The notes beneath the pieces were generated by a model. It was not told the origin of the DNA. It ran no database searches and saw nothing but the letters and a program-made list of their open reading frames with translations. DNA of 64,000 nt from Crassaminicella profunda (GTDB lineage Bacteria; Bacillota; Clostridia; Peptostreptococcales; Thermotaleaceae): contig NZ_CP082326.1 in assembly GCF_019884785.1 (NCBI RefSeq), positions 3,279,355 through 3,343,354 on the forward strand, in the 5' to 3' direction. Below, piece by piece: positions 6,908 through 15,468 of this stretch (the first letter of the stretch is position 1; each line of letters opens with the position of its first letter). Both the position numbers and the translations under genes were made by a program.

Positions 6908-9865
6908 TTACTGTATAAACCTAGAACTGACACTAGAATACTCTCTATACTTTAGGTATCTAGCAAGAATACCACTAGGAGAATTTCTCTTTTTATCAAG
7001 GATTCGACAATCCCCTATAACGACAAATGAATCTTTCGCTCTTGAAACAGCAACATTGAGCATATTAACTCCTCTATCAGAAAAATAAGATTGTTTATTT
7101 CGTTCAGTATACACTGATGAAAATAAAATAATGTGCCGCTCAGCCCCTTGGAGGGAATGTACAGTTCCTACTGTAATATTTTCAAATCCTTTATTTTTTC
7201 TTAGTTCATGCATAATAGCTCTTGATTGTTCTTTAAAAGGTGTCACAACTGCAACAATATCGGCAATGCTCTTTTCATCATTAGATTTAGGACCATTATA
7301 ATAATCTAACAGCAGTTTAGCATTATTAACTATCCAATTCTCTATAGCCTTTGCTTCTATTATATTTCTACGGCTTGAATTATAATTTTCTGATTTCCCA
7401 GCAACATGCAAGTGTCCCATATGCTCAAACGGAAAGTCTTTAAGGTTGTTTTTACGTCTTGGATTTAGTTTACCTTTATAAGCTAGTTCATTACAGTACT
7501 CAATAATCTCAGGGATACATCTTCGGTGTTCTGTCAAATATAATCCACCCTCGCCATACTTGCAAAAGTTGGATCGCCGCTTTGCTATATTCATCAGATT
7601 ACCATTATATGCTGAATATCCAGATTCAAAAAACACTTCATTATTAACATCCTTTACATAATTCTTCATATTCGGAGAATCTGAAAATCTTTCCACACTC
7701 CATACCGGTTCTATCTGATAAGTATCACCTACCATAACCGCTTTCTTAGCCAATGCAAAAAGTGGAAGACATACCTCTGGAGACGCTTGTCCAGCTTCAT
7801 CTACAACTAGAATATCAATAAAATCATATAAATAGTCTGGTATCCAGACTTTCTCTTCATTATAATATCCATGTTCCATAAACTTAGGAATCATATAAAA
7901 AGTAGACACAAGACATGGTGTAAGTTTAGCAATCCTTCTCCACTGTTTTTTTCGTTTCTTTTTTGATTTTTTATCTTCATAACCCTCTTTTATGTTTATA
8001 GTTACCTCTTGAATCCACTTCCCCTCATAATAGTGCGTAGCCAGTCTGAATGCCTCATATCTTAATGTCATATCAAGAGCATTATTAATATCATCTTTAA
8101 TATGATCCGAATACTCTATAGAAGCATCATACCTTAATCCAATATTAACTATTTCATCTTTAATTTTGGAGATTTCTTTAATGTCGTTTTTTATCTCTGA
8201 TATCTTTTGATTACATTGATGTAGCATTTTAGTTGCTTTTGATCTATTTTCCATAATACAATTTTCTATCCCTTTATAACTTTGAACTATATTTTCACCT
8301 ACAAGTAAAGGATGCTCATCAATAAATCTACTAAAATGTCTTATAAAAATTGGATTTAATACATTCATTCTCATAAAAATTCTCTTAAAAAACGGAAAAT
8401 TTTTGAACCAATTTTCAAATTCAATATCAATATCATCCCATGCAGCCTTATTTATTTCATAAAAGGTATGTTTATCTCTAAAATCTTCTACAACTCTGCA
8501 AATAGTAGGCTTATACTTTTTTTCAATATTTATGATATAATTCGAAAGTTCATCTACCTTTTGGATTGTTTCCTCGATTTGAGCAACGTCTTTAGCTAAT
8601 TTCTTATGTATTGCATTATTTGCATTTTCTATAGAACTAAAACAACTCTTTTTTTGGAAATACCGTGATGCACATTCTAAAAAATACTGTGATGCCTTAT
8701 TCAAATAATCTTCTGATTCAATATCATTAAGAAACCCAACAATTTTACTTTTCTCTGGTACTATAACTTGATATTTCTTAGCAGCTTCTTTTTGCTTATT
8801 TGGAGAAACCAAATAGCTTCCAAAACTATCTACTCCAGAAATCCAACGTTGACCAAGTATATTGGATTTATCAAACACATTTGAAAAACTATTTATTATA
8901 TTGGTAACTGCTTGATTGTTGTTTGATGTTGCTAAAATAATAGGAGGCTCTGCTTTTTTTAGTGCAGCTTTCACATATTCATGGGATATTACTGTATGTA
9001 AAAAAGTTGTCTTTCCTGTTCCAGGAGGTCCATTCACAGCAAAAACATCTCCTTTTTTTCCATTCACATAGTGATTTATTGTTTCTCTTTGCGACTCTGA
9101 TAATGGGTATTCGCACCCCATTTGACCCATATGTTTAGCAGAGGCAAGATACTGTTTTTTATCATCCACTACATCTAAATGCTGTTTTTCTTTAATATTA
9201 AAAAGATTTGTAATCAAAGGCGAAAAATCATTTTTTTTATTCTTTATCATACTTTCATAATAATTCATCAAATGAACTGTTGAATTTAATACCAAGTCAT
9301 TTAACACAATATAAGAAGATGCATCTTGTGTATAATTGTTCATGCTAAATTCTTTGATAATGTTTCCAGTGACTTTGTGTACCATATTATCAGTAAAACA
9401 CCAGAATGCCTTCCATCCTTCTTTAAGTGGTGGTATCTTTTCTTTGCTTAAAAAAGCGTCCAAATCTTTTATATCCCCAACAGCAAAACATGCTAATTCT
9501 GTTGGGTTTAGTATTTTCCTTGCAATCCATGGAAGAATGTCCGCATGCTCTGTCTCCCCTTTTAAGTTTAACTTTGCTGGAATCATTAAAGGAACAACCC
9601 TTTTAGGGAATTTTAATTCATCCCCATGTTCCACATTGACATTCATAACTATCGGGCAGAGAATAACATCTATTTTCCACCCCTGTTCCTTTGCTAGCAT
9701 CAGCTTTTTTTTATTCCCTTTAAACTTTAAATAAAATAAATAATCTGTTGTAGCCTGATTAATTTTTCCCTGAACCATTTCATATAATTTTATTTTGCTT
9801 ATCAAATGTTCTATAATCAACTTCTTTCTTTGTGCTATCCGCAACAGAATGTCTATAGTACTCAA
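6908..9865 (-). CDS. Superfamily 1 (Upf1/Dna2-like) helicase, main frame
   Basis: The open frame codes 985 residues, starting with a TTG that has no good RBS. Residues near 278-286 hold Walker A GPPGTGKTT, and about 690 holds the motif II region VVDEAGQAS. Near 900-950 lie motifs V-VI (TVGTVHSLQGAE and NVAVSRAKD). A long, partly coiled insert (about 370-620) lies between motifs I and II. This is the layout of Upf1-like SF1 helicases, several of which act in phage defence or RNA/DNA repair; no role is shown here. The natural N-terminus seems to lie in another frame upstream (9780-9896), so the gene is probably frameshifted. No nuclease domain was recognised. Confidence 0.85.
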   Translation of the reverse strand: MSTIDILLRIAQRKKLIIEHLISKIKLYEMVQGKINQATTDYLFYLKFKGNKKKLMLAKEQGWKIDVILCPIVMNVNVEHGDELKFPKRVVPLMIPAKLNLKGETEHADILPWIARKILNPTELACFAVGDIKDLDAFLSKEKIPPLKEGWKAFWCFTDNMVHKVTGNIIKEFSMNNYTQDASSYIVLNDLVLNSTVHLMNYYESMIKNKKNDFSPLITNLFNIKEKQHLDVVDDKKQYLASAKHMGQMGCEYPLSESQRETINHYVNGKKGDVFAVNGPPGTGKTTFLHTVISHEYVKAALKKAEPPIILATSNNNQAVTNIINSFSNVFDKSNILGQRWISGVDSFGSYLVSPNKQKEAAKKYQVIVPEKSKIVGFLNDIESEDYLNKASQYFLECASRYFQKKSCFSSIENANNAIHKKLAKDVAQIEETIQKVDELSNYIINIEKKYKPTICRVVEDFRDKHTFYEINKAAWDDIDIEFENWFKNFPFFKRIFMRMNVLNPIFIRHFSRFIDEHPLLVGENIVQSYKGIENCIMENRSKATKMLHQCNQKISEIKNDIKEISKIKDEIVNIGLRYDASIEYSDHIKDDINNALDMTLRYEAFRLATHYYEGKWIQEVTINIKEGYEDKKSKKKRKKQWRRIAKLTPCLVSTFYMIPKFMEHGYYNEEKVWIPDYLYDFIDILVVDEAGQASPEVCLPLFALAKKAVMVGDTYQIEPVWSVERFSDSPNMKNYVKDVNNEVFFESGYSAYNGNLMNIAKRRSNFCKYGEGGLYLTEHRRCIPEIIEYCNELAYKGKLNPRRKNNLKDFPFEHMGHLHVAGKSENYNSSRRNIIEAKAIENWIVNNAKLLLDYYNGPKSNDEKSIADIVAVVTPFKEQSRAIMHELRKNKGFENITVGTVHSLQGAERHIILFSSVYTERNKQSYFSDRGVNMLNVAVSRAKDSFVVIGDCRILDKKRNSPSGILARYLKYREYSSVSSRFIQ

Positions 9866-9896
9866 TCATATCTAAAATTTTTGGTGAAATAGTCAT
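9780..9896 (-). pseudogene. Out-of-frame N-terminal segment of the helicase gene
   Basis: An ATG at 9896 with GGGGGT just upstream starts a 38-codon frame (MTISPKILDMIEYYRHSVAD and onward) that ends at TGA (9782-9780). The sequence is protein-like and overlaps the 5' end of the helicase frame. The overlapping part of the helicase frame (IAQRKKLIIEHLISKI) looks like out-of-frame sequence. A one-base shift near 9780-9800 would join the two frames. This is either a real inactivating mutation, a sequencing error in an A-rich stretch, or less likely a programmed +1 shift at ATA-TGA. Confidence 0.65.
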
Positions 9897-10094
9897 ATCA
9901 TACCCCCGTAGTACCCACACATTTATTCTGTCATACTCATATTCATATACACTTCATGGTGATATGAATTACAAAAGTACGAATATATTTTATTTTTTAG
10001 CTAGATATTCCTTAGTGTTGTCTCTAATATATTAAACAAATTTCAAAAAATTTTACTCATAGTATTTAACTCCCTATTTTAGACAATATATCCC

Positions 10095-10412
10095 CTAAGA
10101 AATATAATTGCTGATGCCACCTAACGGGCCTATAATTATTAATATCATAAATTTTTTTAAAATTTCCTTACGTTCTAAATCAATGAGCTCTAATCTTTTT
10201 TCATTGATGTCTATAAGAATCCATAGATTTTCATAGTTTGGATTTTCTTTAATCTTTTTTTCTTCCCAACCTACATATTCGTTTCCTATATGTATTTTGG
10301 CAGATGCATTTAATTTCACCTTGTTTCCTGTGTATTTAAAAAAACTTCCTGTATAAAGTAGCATGCTTATAAAGATACTGCACACGATTGTCCATAATAA
10401 TCTTTTTCTCAA
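10095..10412 (-). pseudogene. Truncated L,D-transpeptidase-like membrane protein
   Basis: The start is a TTG behind GGAGGGAGGGGG. The roughly 105-residue product has one N-terminal membrane helix, then NLWILIDINEKRLELIDLER, which resembles the opening strands of YkuD-type L,D-transpeptidases. The rest of that domain, with the SHGC(I/V)R catalytic motif, is absent and the frame ends after a hydrophobic tail. I infer a truncated gene. A shorter relic of the same segment, sharing FxYTGNKVKLN, lies at 37042-37107. Confidence 0.5.
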
Positions 10413-10441
10413 TATTCCCCCTCCCTCCTGCATAATTCATT

Positions 10442-10521
10442 ATATGCAGGAAAAAGGATTGTCTATTCCTCTCCAAATAACTACCTGCATGATTTAGTTC
10501 TTGTTTTCAAATAATTAAGTA
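10442..10521 (-). repeat. Dispersed repeat, copy A
   Basis: About 80 bp here match 27482-27561 with only a few mismatches. Read on the minus strand it holds the end of a small reading frame (MDYLII, stop), then AGGA/TCCT pairing followed by TTTTT, so it looks like a gene's 3' end plus terminator. Copy B forms the 3' end of the small membrane gene at 27547-27858. A faint third copy may exist near 40038-40075. Confidence 0.75.
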
Positions 10522-10682
10522 ATCCATAATAAAATCCCCTATGATAGATAGTTATATTATTTTAACTATCTACCCTAAGGGGAGCATATCAGTTTTAGGG
10601 AATTTTTGTTTGTATAAATATCAAAATCGAGCACATAATGATCTACCTTGCACCACCATAGATCCCTTATTACCTAGATCTG

Positions 10683-11073
10683 ATCTTTCGACCAAACCCA
10701 AGCAGTTCACAACCCATGATGATGGTTCGTTCGACCATACACAATACCTTAACAGCTATATGGAATCTTTCGACCCCATACAACCATTAGTCCTAAGACC
10801 TGCGGCACTATGCATAATCTTCGCTCGACCCTATATGATAAGTTGGGATCTTATTACAATCAAATAAATTCGACTGTAATAAAACCTTTCCTAACCATAT
10901 AAAATCTTCTCTCCGACTGTATACGAACCCGCCAAGACCCGTATACAATCTTTGACCGACCTATATATACCCCTGACAAGAGCACATATAAGTCTTGGCT
11001 CAACCATTATATACCCGATGTTATTATATTAACCAGTTAGAGAATAATATATGCTGGTAACTTATTACAAGAC
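10683..11073. repeat. Degenerate tandem array of palindromic units (about 44-bp period)
   Basis: No credible gene lies between 10522 and 11290. A core like AATCTTTCGACC recurs with variations, ending at about 10693, 10736, 10775, 10830, 10874, 10916, 10961, 11005 and 11073. The spacing is mostly 39-55 bp. The spacers contain short palindromes: TGTATACG/CGTATACA (10918-10925/10940-10947) with loop AACCCGCCAAGACC, and TTATTACA/TGTAATAA around 10851-10882. A further TATTACAA/TTGTAATA hairpin follows at 11136-11160. The units are too diverged for CRISPR. They may be protein-binding sites or a structured RNA; the function is unknown. Confidence 0.6.
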
Positions 11074-11290
11074 CATATAAATAACAATCAGTTACATAAC
11101 AAAGCTCATGGATTTAATCTAGGATCTATTGATCTATATTACAAAAACCAAATTGTAATACTTCCAACTTAAATCTATATATAAATATATCCACAATATA
11201 CAAATAATGTTAAAATAAGAAAAGCTAGTTTTAAAATTTATCTAGTTGTTAGTACGTATTAATTCATTTTTTTAATTGGAGGGAATAGTC

Positions 11291-12256
11291 ATGAAAAAAA
11301 GCTTTATTGCAAGTATAATATGTATTTTGATGGTTTCTATTTTTATGGTAGGTTGTGCACATCAACAAGTTATAGAGATAAAAATAGGAGATTATGTACA
11401 ATTTGGGAAATACAATGATGCACCAATACTTTGGAGAGTAATCAACATAGATGCAGATAGGAAGCCTCTACTTTTTTCAGATAAAATCATATCTTTAAAA
11501 GCATTTGATGCAGCTGGTAATTATCATAGTAATGAATGTAGAATAGATTGTGGAAGTAACTATTGGAAAGATTCAAATATTAGACAATGGTTAAATAGTG
11601 ATAACAAAGCAGGTACAATAAACTGGATACAAAACCCACCATCCAAAGAAAATATGTTTGAAGGATATGATCCTTATGAAACTGAAAAAGGATTTTTAGC
11701 AGATGGAAACTTTACAGCAAATGAACGGAATAGCATAAATCCAATTGTTCATAAATCTTTACTAGATGATATAGATAAAGATAAAAAAGATGGTGGAGAA
11801 AATAACCTCGTTCTAGCTTCTGATATAACAGAAATAGTACAAAATTATGATAATGCTTATTATGAAATGGTAGAAGATAAGGTATTTTTATTATCTGTGA
11901 AGGAATTACATGACTATGTATGGAAAAATAGAAGTATATTAGGAAAAGAATATTATATAGGAAAACCAACTAAAGAAGCAGTTGCTCATTCTCCAGAAAA
12001 AAATATAAAATTAGATTCTAAGCATAGCTGGAGTAGTTGGTTACGTACTCCTGTTGATGCTCCTAGTGGTCCTTCTTTTGTACGTATGATTAAGAGCGAT
12101 GGTTCTATTTTTGACTATTTTGCATCTTTTGGTGGTCGTGGTGGTATTCGCCCAGCTCTATCTTTAAATTCATCTTCTATAATCTCCAAATCAGGTTCTG
12201 GTGTTGAGTCAGATCCTTATATTGTTGAAGGGGTTCCTCAAGAAAAAGAGAAATAG
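11291..12256 (+). CDS. Lipoprotein with C-type-lectin-like DUF6273 domain
   Basis: Translation starts at the ATG at 11291 behind GGAGGG. The 321-residue product has a lipoprotein signal with lipobox FMVGC (Cys22). The rest resembles the DUF6273 type: an early segment with YVQFGKYNDAPILWRVI, an internal NERNSI, and a C-terminal SWLRTP ... GGIRPALSLNSS. In this family the last region forms a fold related to formylglycine-generating/C-type-lectin domains. It is likely tethered outside the membrane and may bind ligands. No reverse transcriptase or template repeat of a diversity-generating element was seen nearby. Confidence 0.8.
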   Translation: MKKSFIASIICILMVSIFMVGCAHQQVIEIKIGDYVQFGKYNDAPILWRVINIDADRKPLLFSDKIISLKAFDAAGNYHSNECRIDCGSNYWKDSNIRQWLNSDNKAGTINWIQNPPSKENMFEGYDPYETEKGFLADGNFTANERNSINPIVHKSLLDDIDKDKKDGGENNLVLASDITEIVQNYDNAYYEMVEDKVFLLSVKELHDYVWKNRSILGKEYYIGKPTKEAVAHSPEKNIKLDSKHSWSSWLRTPVDAPSGPSFVRMIKSDGSIFDYFASFGGRGGIRPALSLNSSSIISKSGSGVESDPYIVEGVPQEKEK

Positions 12257-12296
12257 TTGATAAGTGTATATTATAGAGCATTCTCTTTCTTTTTTA
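12245..12296 (+). terminator. Terminator of the lipoprotein gene
   Basis: AAAGAGAA (12245-12252) pairs with TTCTCTTT (12281-12288), followed by CTTTTTT. The left arm overlaps the stop codon. The loop is long (28 bases), so confidence is moderate. Confidence 0.45.
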
Positions 12297-12821
12297 TTGA
12301 AGGATATTCTCTAGCTCTTTTAGATTATTCCACCCATAACCAACTTCCTTCAATTCTTTTCCGCCTATTTCAATATTTCTTCTCTTTACTATTTTTCCAC
12401 CTGTTTTTTCATAAAACCTACATGATTTATTTTCTTCTAATGCCCATATAAGCATGTTATTGATCCCTATGCTTATTAGATTTCTGACCACCTGTTTAAA
12501 AATTTCTTTCCCTAATCCTTTTTTCTGATACCCTTCTAAAACATAGATTGCATATATTTCTCCTTTATACGCTAAATCACCATTTCTTTCCCTTCCATAC
12601 GTTGCAAATCCTACTATTTTATTATCTTTCTCACATACCAATGCTTTTATATTATCTTCCTCAAATTTTTCCCGTATCCATTCTACAGTTTCTTCTATTT
12701 TTTCTTTCCTTTCTTGAAGAAATTTATCTGGCACAATCCCTTTGTATGTAGTTAACCACGTTTCAACATTTACATATGCTATCTGTGGTGCATCATCTAT
12801 AGTAGCCACTCTTATATTCAT
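12294..12821 (-). CDS. GNAT family N-acetyltransferase
   Basis: I start at the ATG that gives MNIRVATIDDAPQIAYVN, because TCGGAGG lies just upstream; this yields 175 residues. The acetyl-CoA loop appears as YQKKGLGKEIF, followed by ALEENKSCRFYEKTGG, a typical GNAT motif B. The YVNVETWLTTYKGIVPDKFL opening resembles RimI-like or phosphinothricin-type acetyltransferases. The substrate is unknown. It converges with the lipoprotein gene. Confidence 0.88.
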   Translation of the reverse strand: MNIRVATIDDAPQIAYVNVETWLTTYKGIVPDKFLQERKEKIEETVEWIREKFEEDNIKALVCEKDNKIVGFATYGRERNGDLAYKGEIYAIYVLEGYQKKGLGKEIFKQVVRNLISIGINNMLIWALEENKSCRFYEKTGGKIVKRRNIEIGGKELKEVGYGWNNLKELENILQ

Positions 12822-13047
12822 ATCTATACCTCCGATTTTTAATGCTACACTCCTAATAACTAAAATAAAACCATAGAATAGAGGCAGCAAACACAACTGC
12901 CAAAACATAATAAAAATATGCTACCTTAGATTCTACTTATTTTATTGGATATTCACTTCCTATAGGCTGACGGCAATATTTTTTTTAATGGGGGAGTACT
13001 GCTCCAAATTTTTTAAAAGTATGTTATCTACTGTAAACTCCCTCAGA

Positions 13048-13662
13048 TCACTTTGAAGCAATCTTATCACCTAATATTCTTATCAATTTTTTTTTAGTAG
13101 ATCGCTGTCCACTAAATACTTCATATTCTTTACTTCCAACTTTCATGTACAATTTAGAGCCAAAATTATCTCTAATACTGCTTATTTCTTCTATATCATA
13201 CAATCTATCTCCTATTACTAAATTGTTTTCTCCGTACATAACCTTATATCCCATATACATTTTTATTTTTATTAAAATATATTGAGCTATCATCATTATC
13301 ACCATATTAATTGCTATTGTTTTTAAGAATCCTACTTCTACAATCAAACCTCTATTTATACTAACTGAGAGAAAGATACAAATAATAAGAATTATGCCAT
13401 ATGCTATTAATAGTGATTTTTTATAAGGTTTTATATGCGTTAAATTTAAATCTTTCACTCTATTCTCCACTATTTTCGCCTCTGCAAAACTGGTGATTAC
13501 TCCCCACATCTGCATATATATCATATAAGGAAGTACTATACTAGATCCATTTCTTGTTCCTAAATTTTCATACGTCATAATATACATGAAAATCGTTACT
13601 GCTCCTAATAGTATAAGCACCCATTTCAGAATGCTCTCTTTTATTTTAATAATTCTTTTCAT
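13048..13662 (-). CDS. Membrane protein of unknown function
   Basis: The 204-residue protein has about four hydrophobic segments: near residues 12-30, 40-58, 85-102 and 112-132. A soluble tail of about 60 residues contains the strand-like pattern NNLVIGDRLYDIEEISSIR, reminiscent of bacterial PH-like domains. AAAGGGAAG precedes the ATG. I do not recognise the family. It sits in a patch of small membrane genes and relics. Confidence 0.7.
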   Translation of the reverse strand: MKRIIKIKESILKWVLILLGAVTIFMYIMTYENLGTRNGSSIVLPYMIYMQMWGVITSFAEAKIVENRVKDLNLTHIKPYKKSLLIAYGIILIICIFLSVSINRGLIVEVGFLKTIAINMVIMMIAQYILIKIKMYMGYKVMYGENNLVIGDRLYDIEEISSIRDNFGSKLYMKVGSKEYEVFSGQRSTKKKLIRILGDKIASK

Positions 13663-13954
13663 ATGATTTTCACTTCCCTTTAATGTTTATGGTAGATAAC
13701 GATTAAATTTCCGCCCATAGGTTCCTTTTTATCCATATATGGACATATTTGCGACACTATGTCGGGATTATTTGCTTGTCTCTGTTCTTTTAATTAATTA
13801 TCTTATATATCCCATTTGATTAGCTTTCATTTTTACTTATGCTTTTCTTGATTCCATAAATATGAACCTTTGTCGTTTTTTTCTACTATTACGATATACA
13901 TAAAAATCTATATCCGATTGAGGTATTATTACCTATATACCAACATTTTGAATA
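13663..13954. other. Intergenic region with a possible coding relic
   Basis: No complete gene is visible. On the minus strand a 22-codon frame (13833-13901, MYIVIVEKNDKGSYLWNQEK and two more residues) has protein-like composition but no convincing RBS, and may be a gene relic. The rest is AT-rich without clear structure. Confidence 0.35.
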
Positions 13955-14272
13955 TCAAAACTTTTCAATCCAAGCAAGCAAATACATTATAGTAAAATTA
14001 ATTGTTGGTAATAAACTAAATAAAAATGCTTTTTTGTATGATTTTAATTTGAATAATAATAATGATGTTCTTACAGATATAAAGATAACTATTGGAACTG
14101 AGACCATAGCCCAGAAAAATACCCATGTACAAAAATCTTTCGTTGAACATGGTGCATCAAATACCATTGGTGAAACCATTAATGCCACAATACTTAAAGG
14201 AAATATTAAACAAAATATAACATTAATAATTATTGTTATATTTTTAATAATTTTATTTTCTTTTTGGTTCAT
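13955..14272 (-). CDS. Small membrane protein of unknown function
   Basis: Starting at the ATG behind GGGGGGG gives 105 residues (MNQKENKIIKN). Three hydrophobic segments are visible: near 14-35, 48-68 and 80-98. There are no recognised motifs. Its neighbours are other small membrane proteins and decayed genes. Confidence 0.6.
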   Translation of the reverse strand: MNQKENKIIKNITIIINVIFCLIFPLSIVALMVSPMVFDAPCSTKDFCTWVFFWAMVSVPIVIFISVRTSLLLFKLKSYKKAFLFSLLPTINFTIMYLLAWIEKF

Positions 14273-14711
14273 TAATTTTCGCCCCCCCTCAACTGAGAAT
14301 ATATTCCCCATATTCTACAATTGCGTTACAATGTATCAAAGATCACTCTCTAAATTATATACATTCTCAACATATGCATTCCAATTAGGTTTCTTATCAA
14401 AAAAAATTATAATTTTTCATAATATACTCTGGTTTAATTCTAAATTCCTTAGTAAGATTATTCTTTTTATCCGTTACTACAACCGTCTATTGACTATATA
14501 TGCCATCTCTTTTTTCTCCTATTCATTAAATTTATAGTTATTGTAACCATGTATTAAATTGATGTATAGAAATATTTTAACATGATTTTCCAATTATTAA
14601 AGTATTGACACGCTTATTGGTATGAATAAACTTTATAAGAATTTTTGAAAAAAGGTAAAAAAATATAATAAGTTAAGTACCAATTACTTAACTTATTATT
14701 ACTCCTCATGT
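14273..14711. other. Intergenic region with a frameshifted small-gene relic
   Basis: On the minus strand an ATG at 14506 behind AGGAG reads MAYIVNRR and then meets a stop. The adjacent frame continues VVVTDKKNNLTKEFRIKPEY to a stop at 14397. This looks like a broken small gene. A plus-strand frame across 14034-14537 is judged a chance frame. The part near 14571-14660 is loosely similar to sequence at 15070-15175. Confidence 0.4.
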
Positions 14712-15047
14712 TTATCTTTTACACGTTACTAATTTTTCACATCCAAGACCTTTAGCTCCTTGATAGTATAGTTCTTCTTTCAAAATTGAAAATCCATCCA
14801 CTTGCCTACCCTGATCAATTATAACTGGTTCATTAGAAGCTTCTTCTCCAAACCCTATAAAGTATAAGATGAAGTATTCTTTTTCATTGCTTACTTTATA
14901 CCCATTATGAATCTCTATTCCATAAATTCCATTTTCTGAAATATTGAATCGATTTATTTTATGTTTAGATATTAATCTTTTTGCTTTTCCATCATAATAA
15001 AACAATTGATTTGTTTGAGTATCTACATAGTAAATTCCAAATAGCTC
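14712..15047 (-). pseudogene. 5'-truncated gene fragment (beta-rich protein C-terminus)
   Basis: A coding frame of about 111 codons ends with FSILKEELYYQGAKGLGCEK and seven more residues. It is open up to a TGA at 15048-15050, but the only possible starts are internal TTG codons without an RBS. Upstream in-frame residues ELFGIYYVDTQTNQ look genuine, so the 5' part is lost. The alternating aromatic/acidic pattern suggests a beta-propeller-like protein. A shorter copy of its 3' end lies at 28678-28738. Confidence 0.5.
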
Positions 15048-15468
15048 TCATAAAAGTATCACGAATATATTTTAACATAATTTTATGATAACCAGGATAT
15101 AGACAGGGAATGCTATATGTGAATAAACGATGTAAAAACTTTGAAAAAAAGGTAAAGAACTATAGAAAAGCTAAAAAATTTTTATCCCTATAAGTGTTTT
15201 ATTACTTGCACACCTAAAAGGTGGGTATCGCAAGCACTACTACCATCTGCCTCTATAAGAGACTTTATTTCCTTGTATCTTCTTTTTTGATTCCTCTTAT
15301 TGTTCTTGTATATATTTTCTTATTGTATCTTCAGTGATATTTCATTTATACAAATTTTCATCAAATGCTCCTCCTTCTTACTTCCAGCAATCTCTACATC
15401 ATATTGATATTATTCCGAACTAGGCATATAATAAAATATATAAATCCTTTTTCTAGGAGCGAATAATT
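15048..15468. other. Intergenic region with several gene relics and a dispersed repeat
   Basis: Sequence at 15065-15107 (TTTTAACATAATTTTA and onward to ATATAGACAG) recurs at 29507-29549. On the minus strand a frame ending at 15188 reads KEIKSLIEADGSSACDTHLL and on, which is clearly protein-like but has no start. At 15361-15395 the bases around ATG/TGCTCCTCCTTCTTAC match the junction of the 87-residue gene and the aspartic protease (6455-6490), giving a decayed copy of that pair. No intact gene is present. Confidence 0.6.

Noticed and set aside
9776-9896. Programmed +1 frameshift in the helicase gene
   Set aside because: The ATA TGA context lacks a Shine-Dalgarno-like stimulator at the right spacing; mutation or sequence error is simpler. 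Kept only as an option.
10541-10867. 108-codon plus-strand frame
   Set aside because: It lies within the palindromic array, has no RBS, and its composition follows the repeats.
10683-11073. CRISPR array
   Set aside because: The recurring cores are short and variable, spacers are palindromic and similar to each other, and no cas genes are present.
11291-12256. Target gene of a diversity-generating retroelement
   Set aside because: The C-terminal fold type is suitable, but no reverse transcriptase, template repeat or Avd-like gene is in the window.
14034-14537. 167-codon plus-strand frame
   Set aside because: Its first part is antisense to a small membrane gene with a good RBS, and the rest is a low-complexity, hydrophobic translation of AT-rich DNA.
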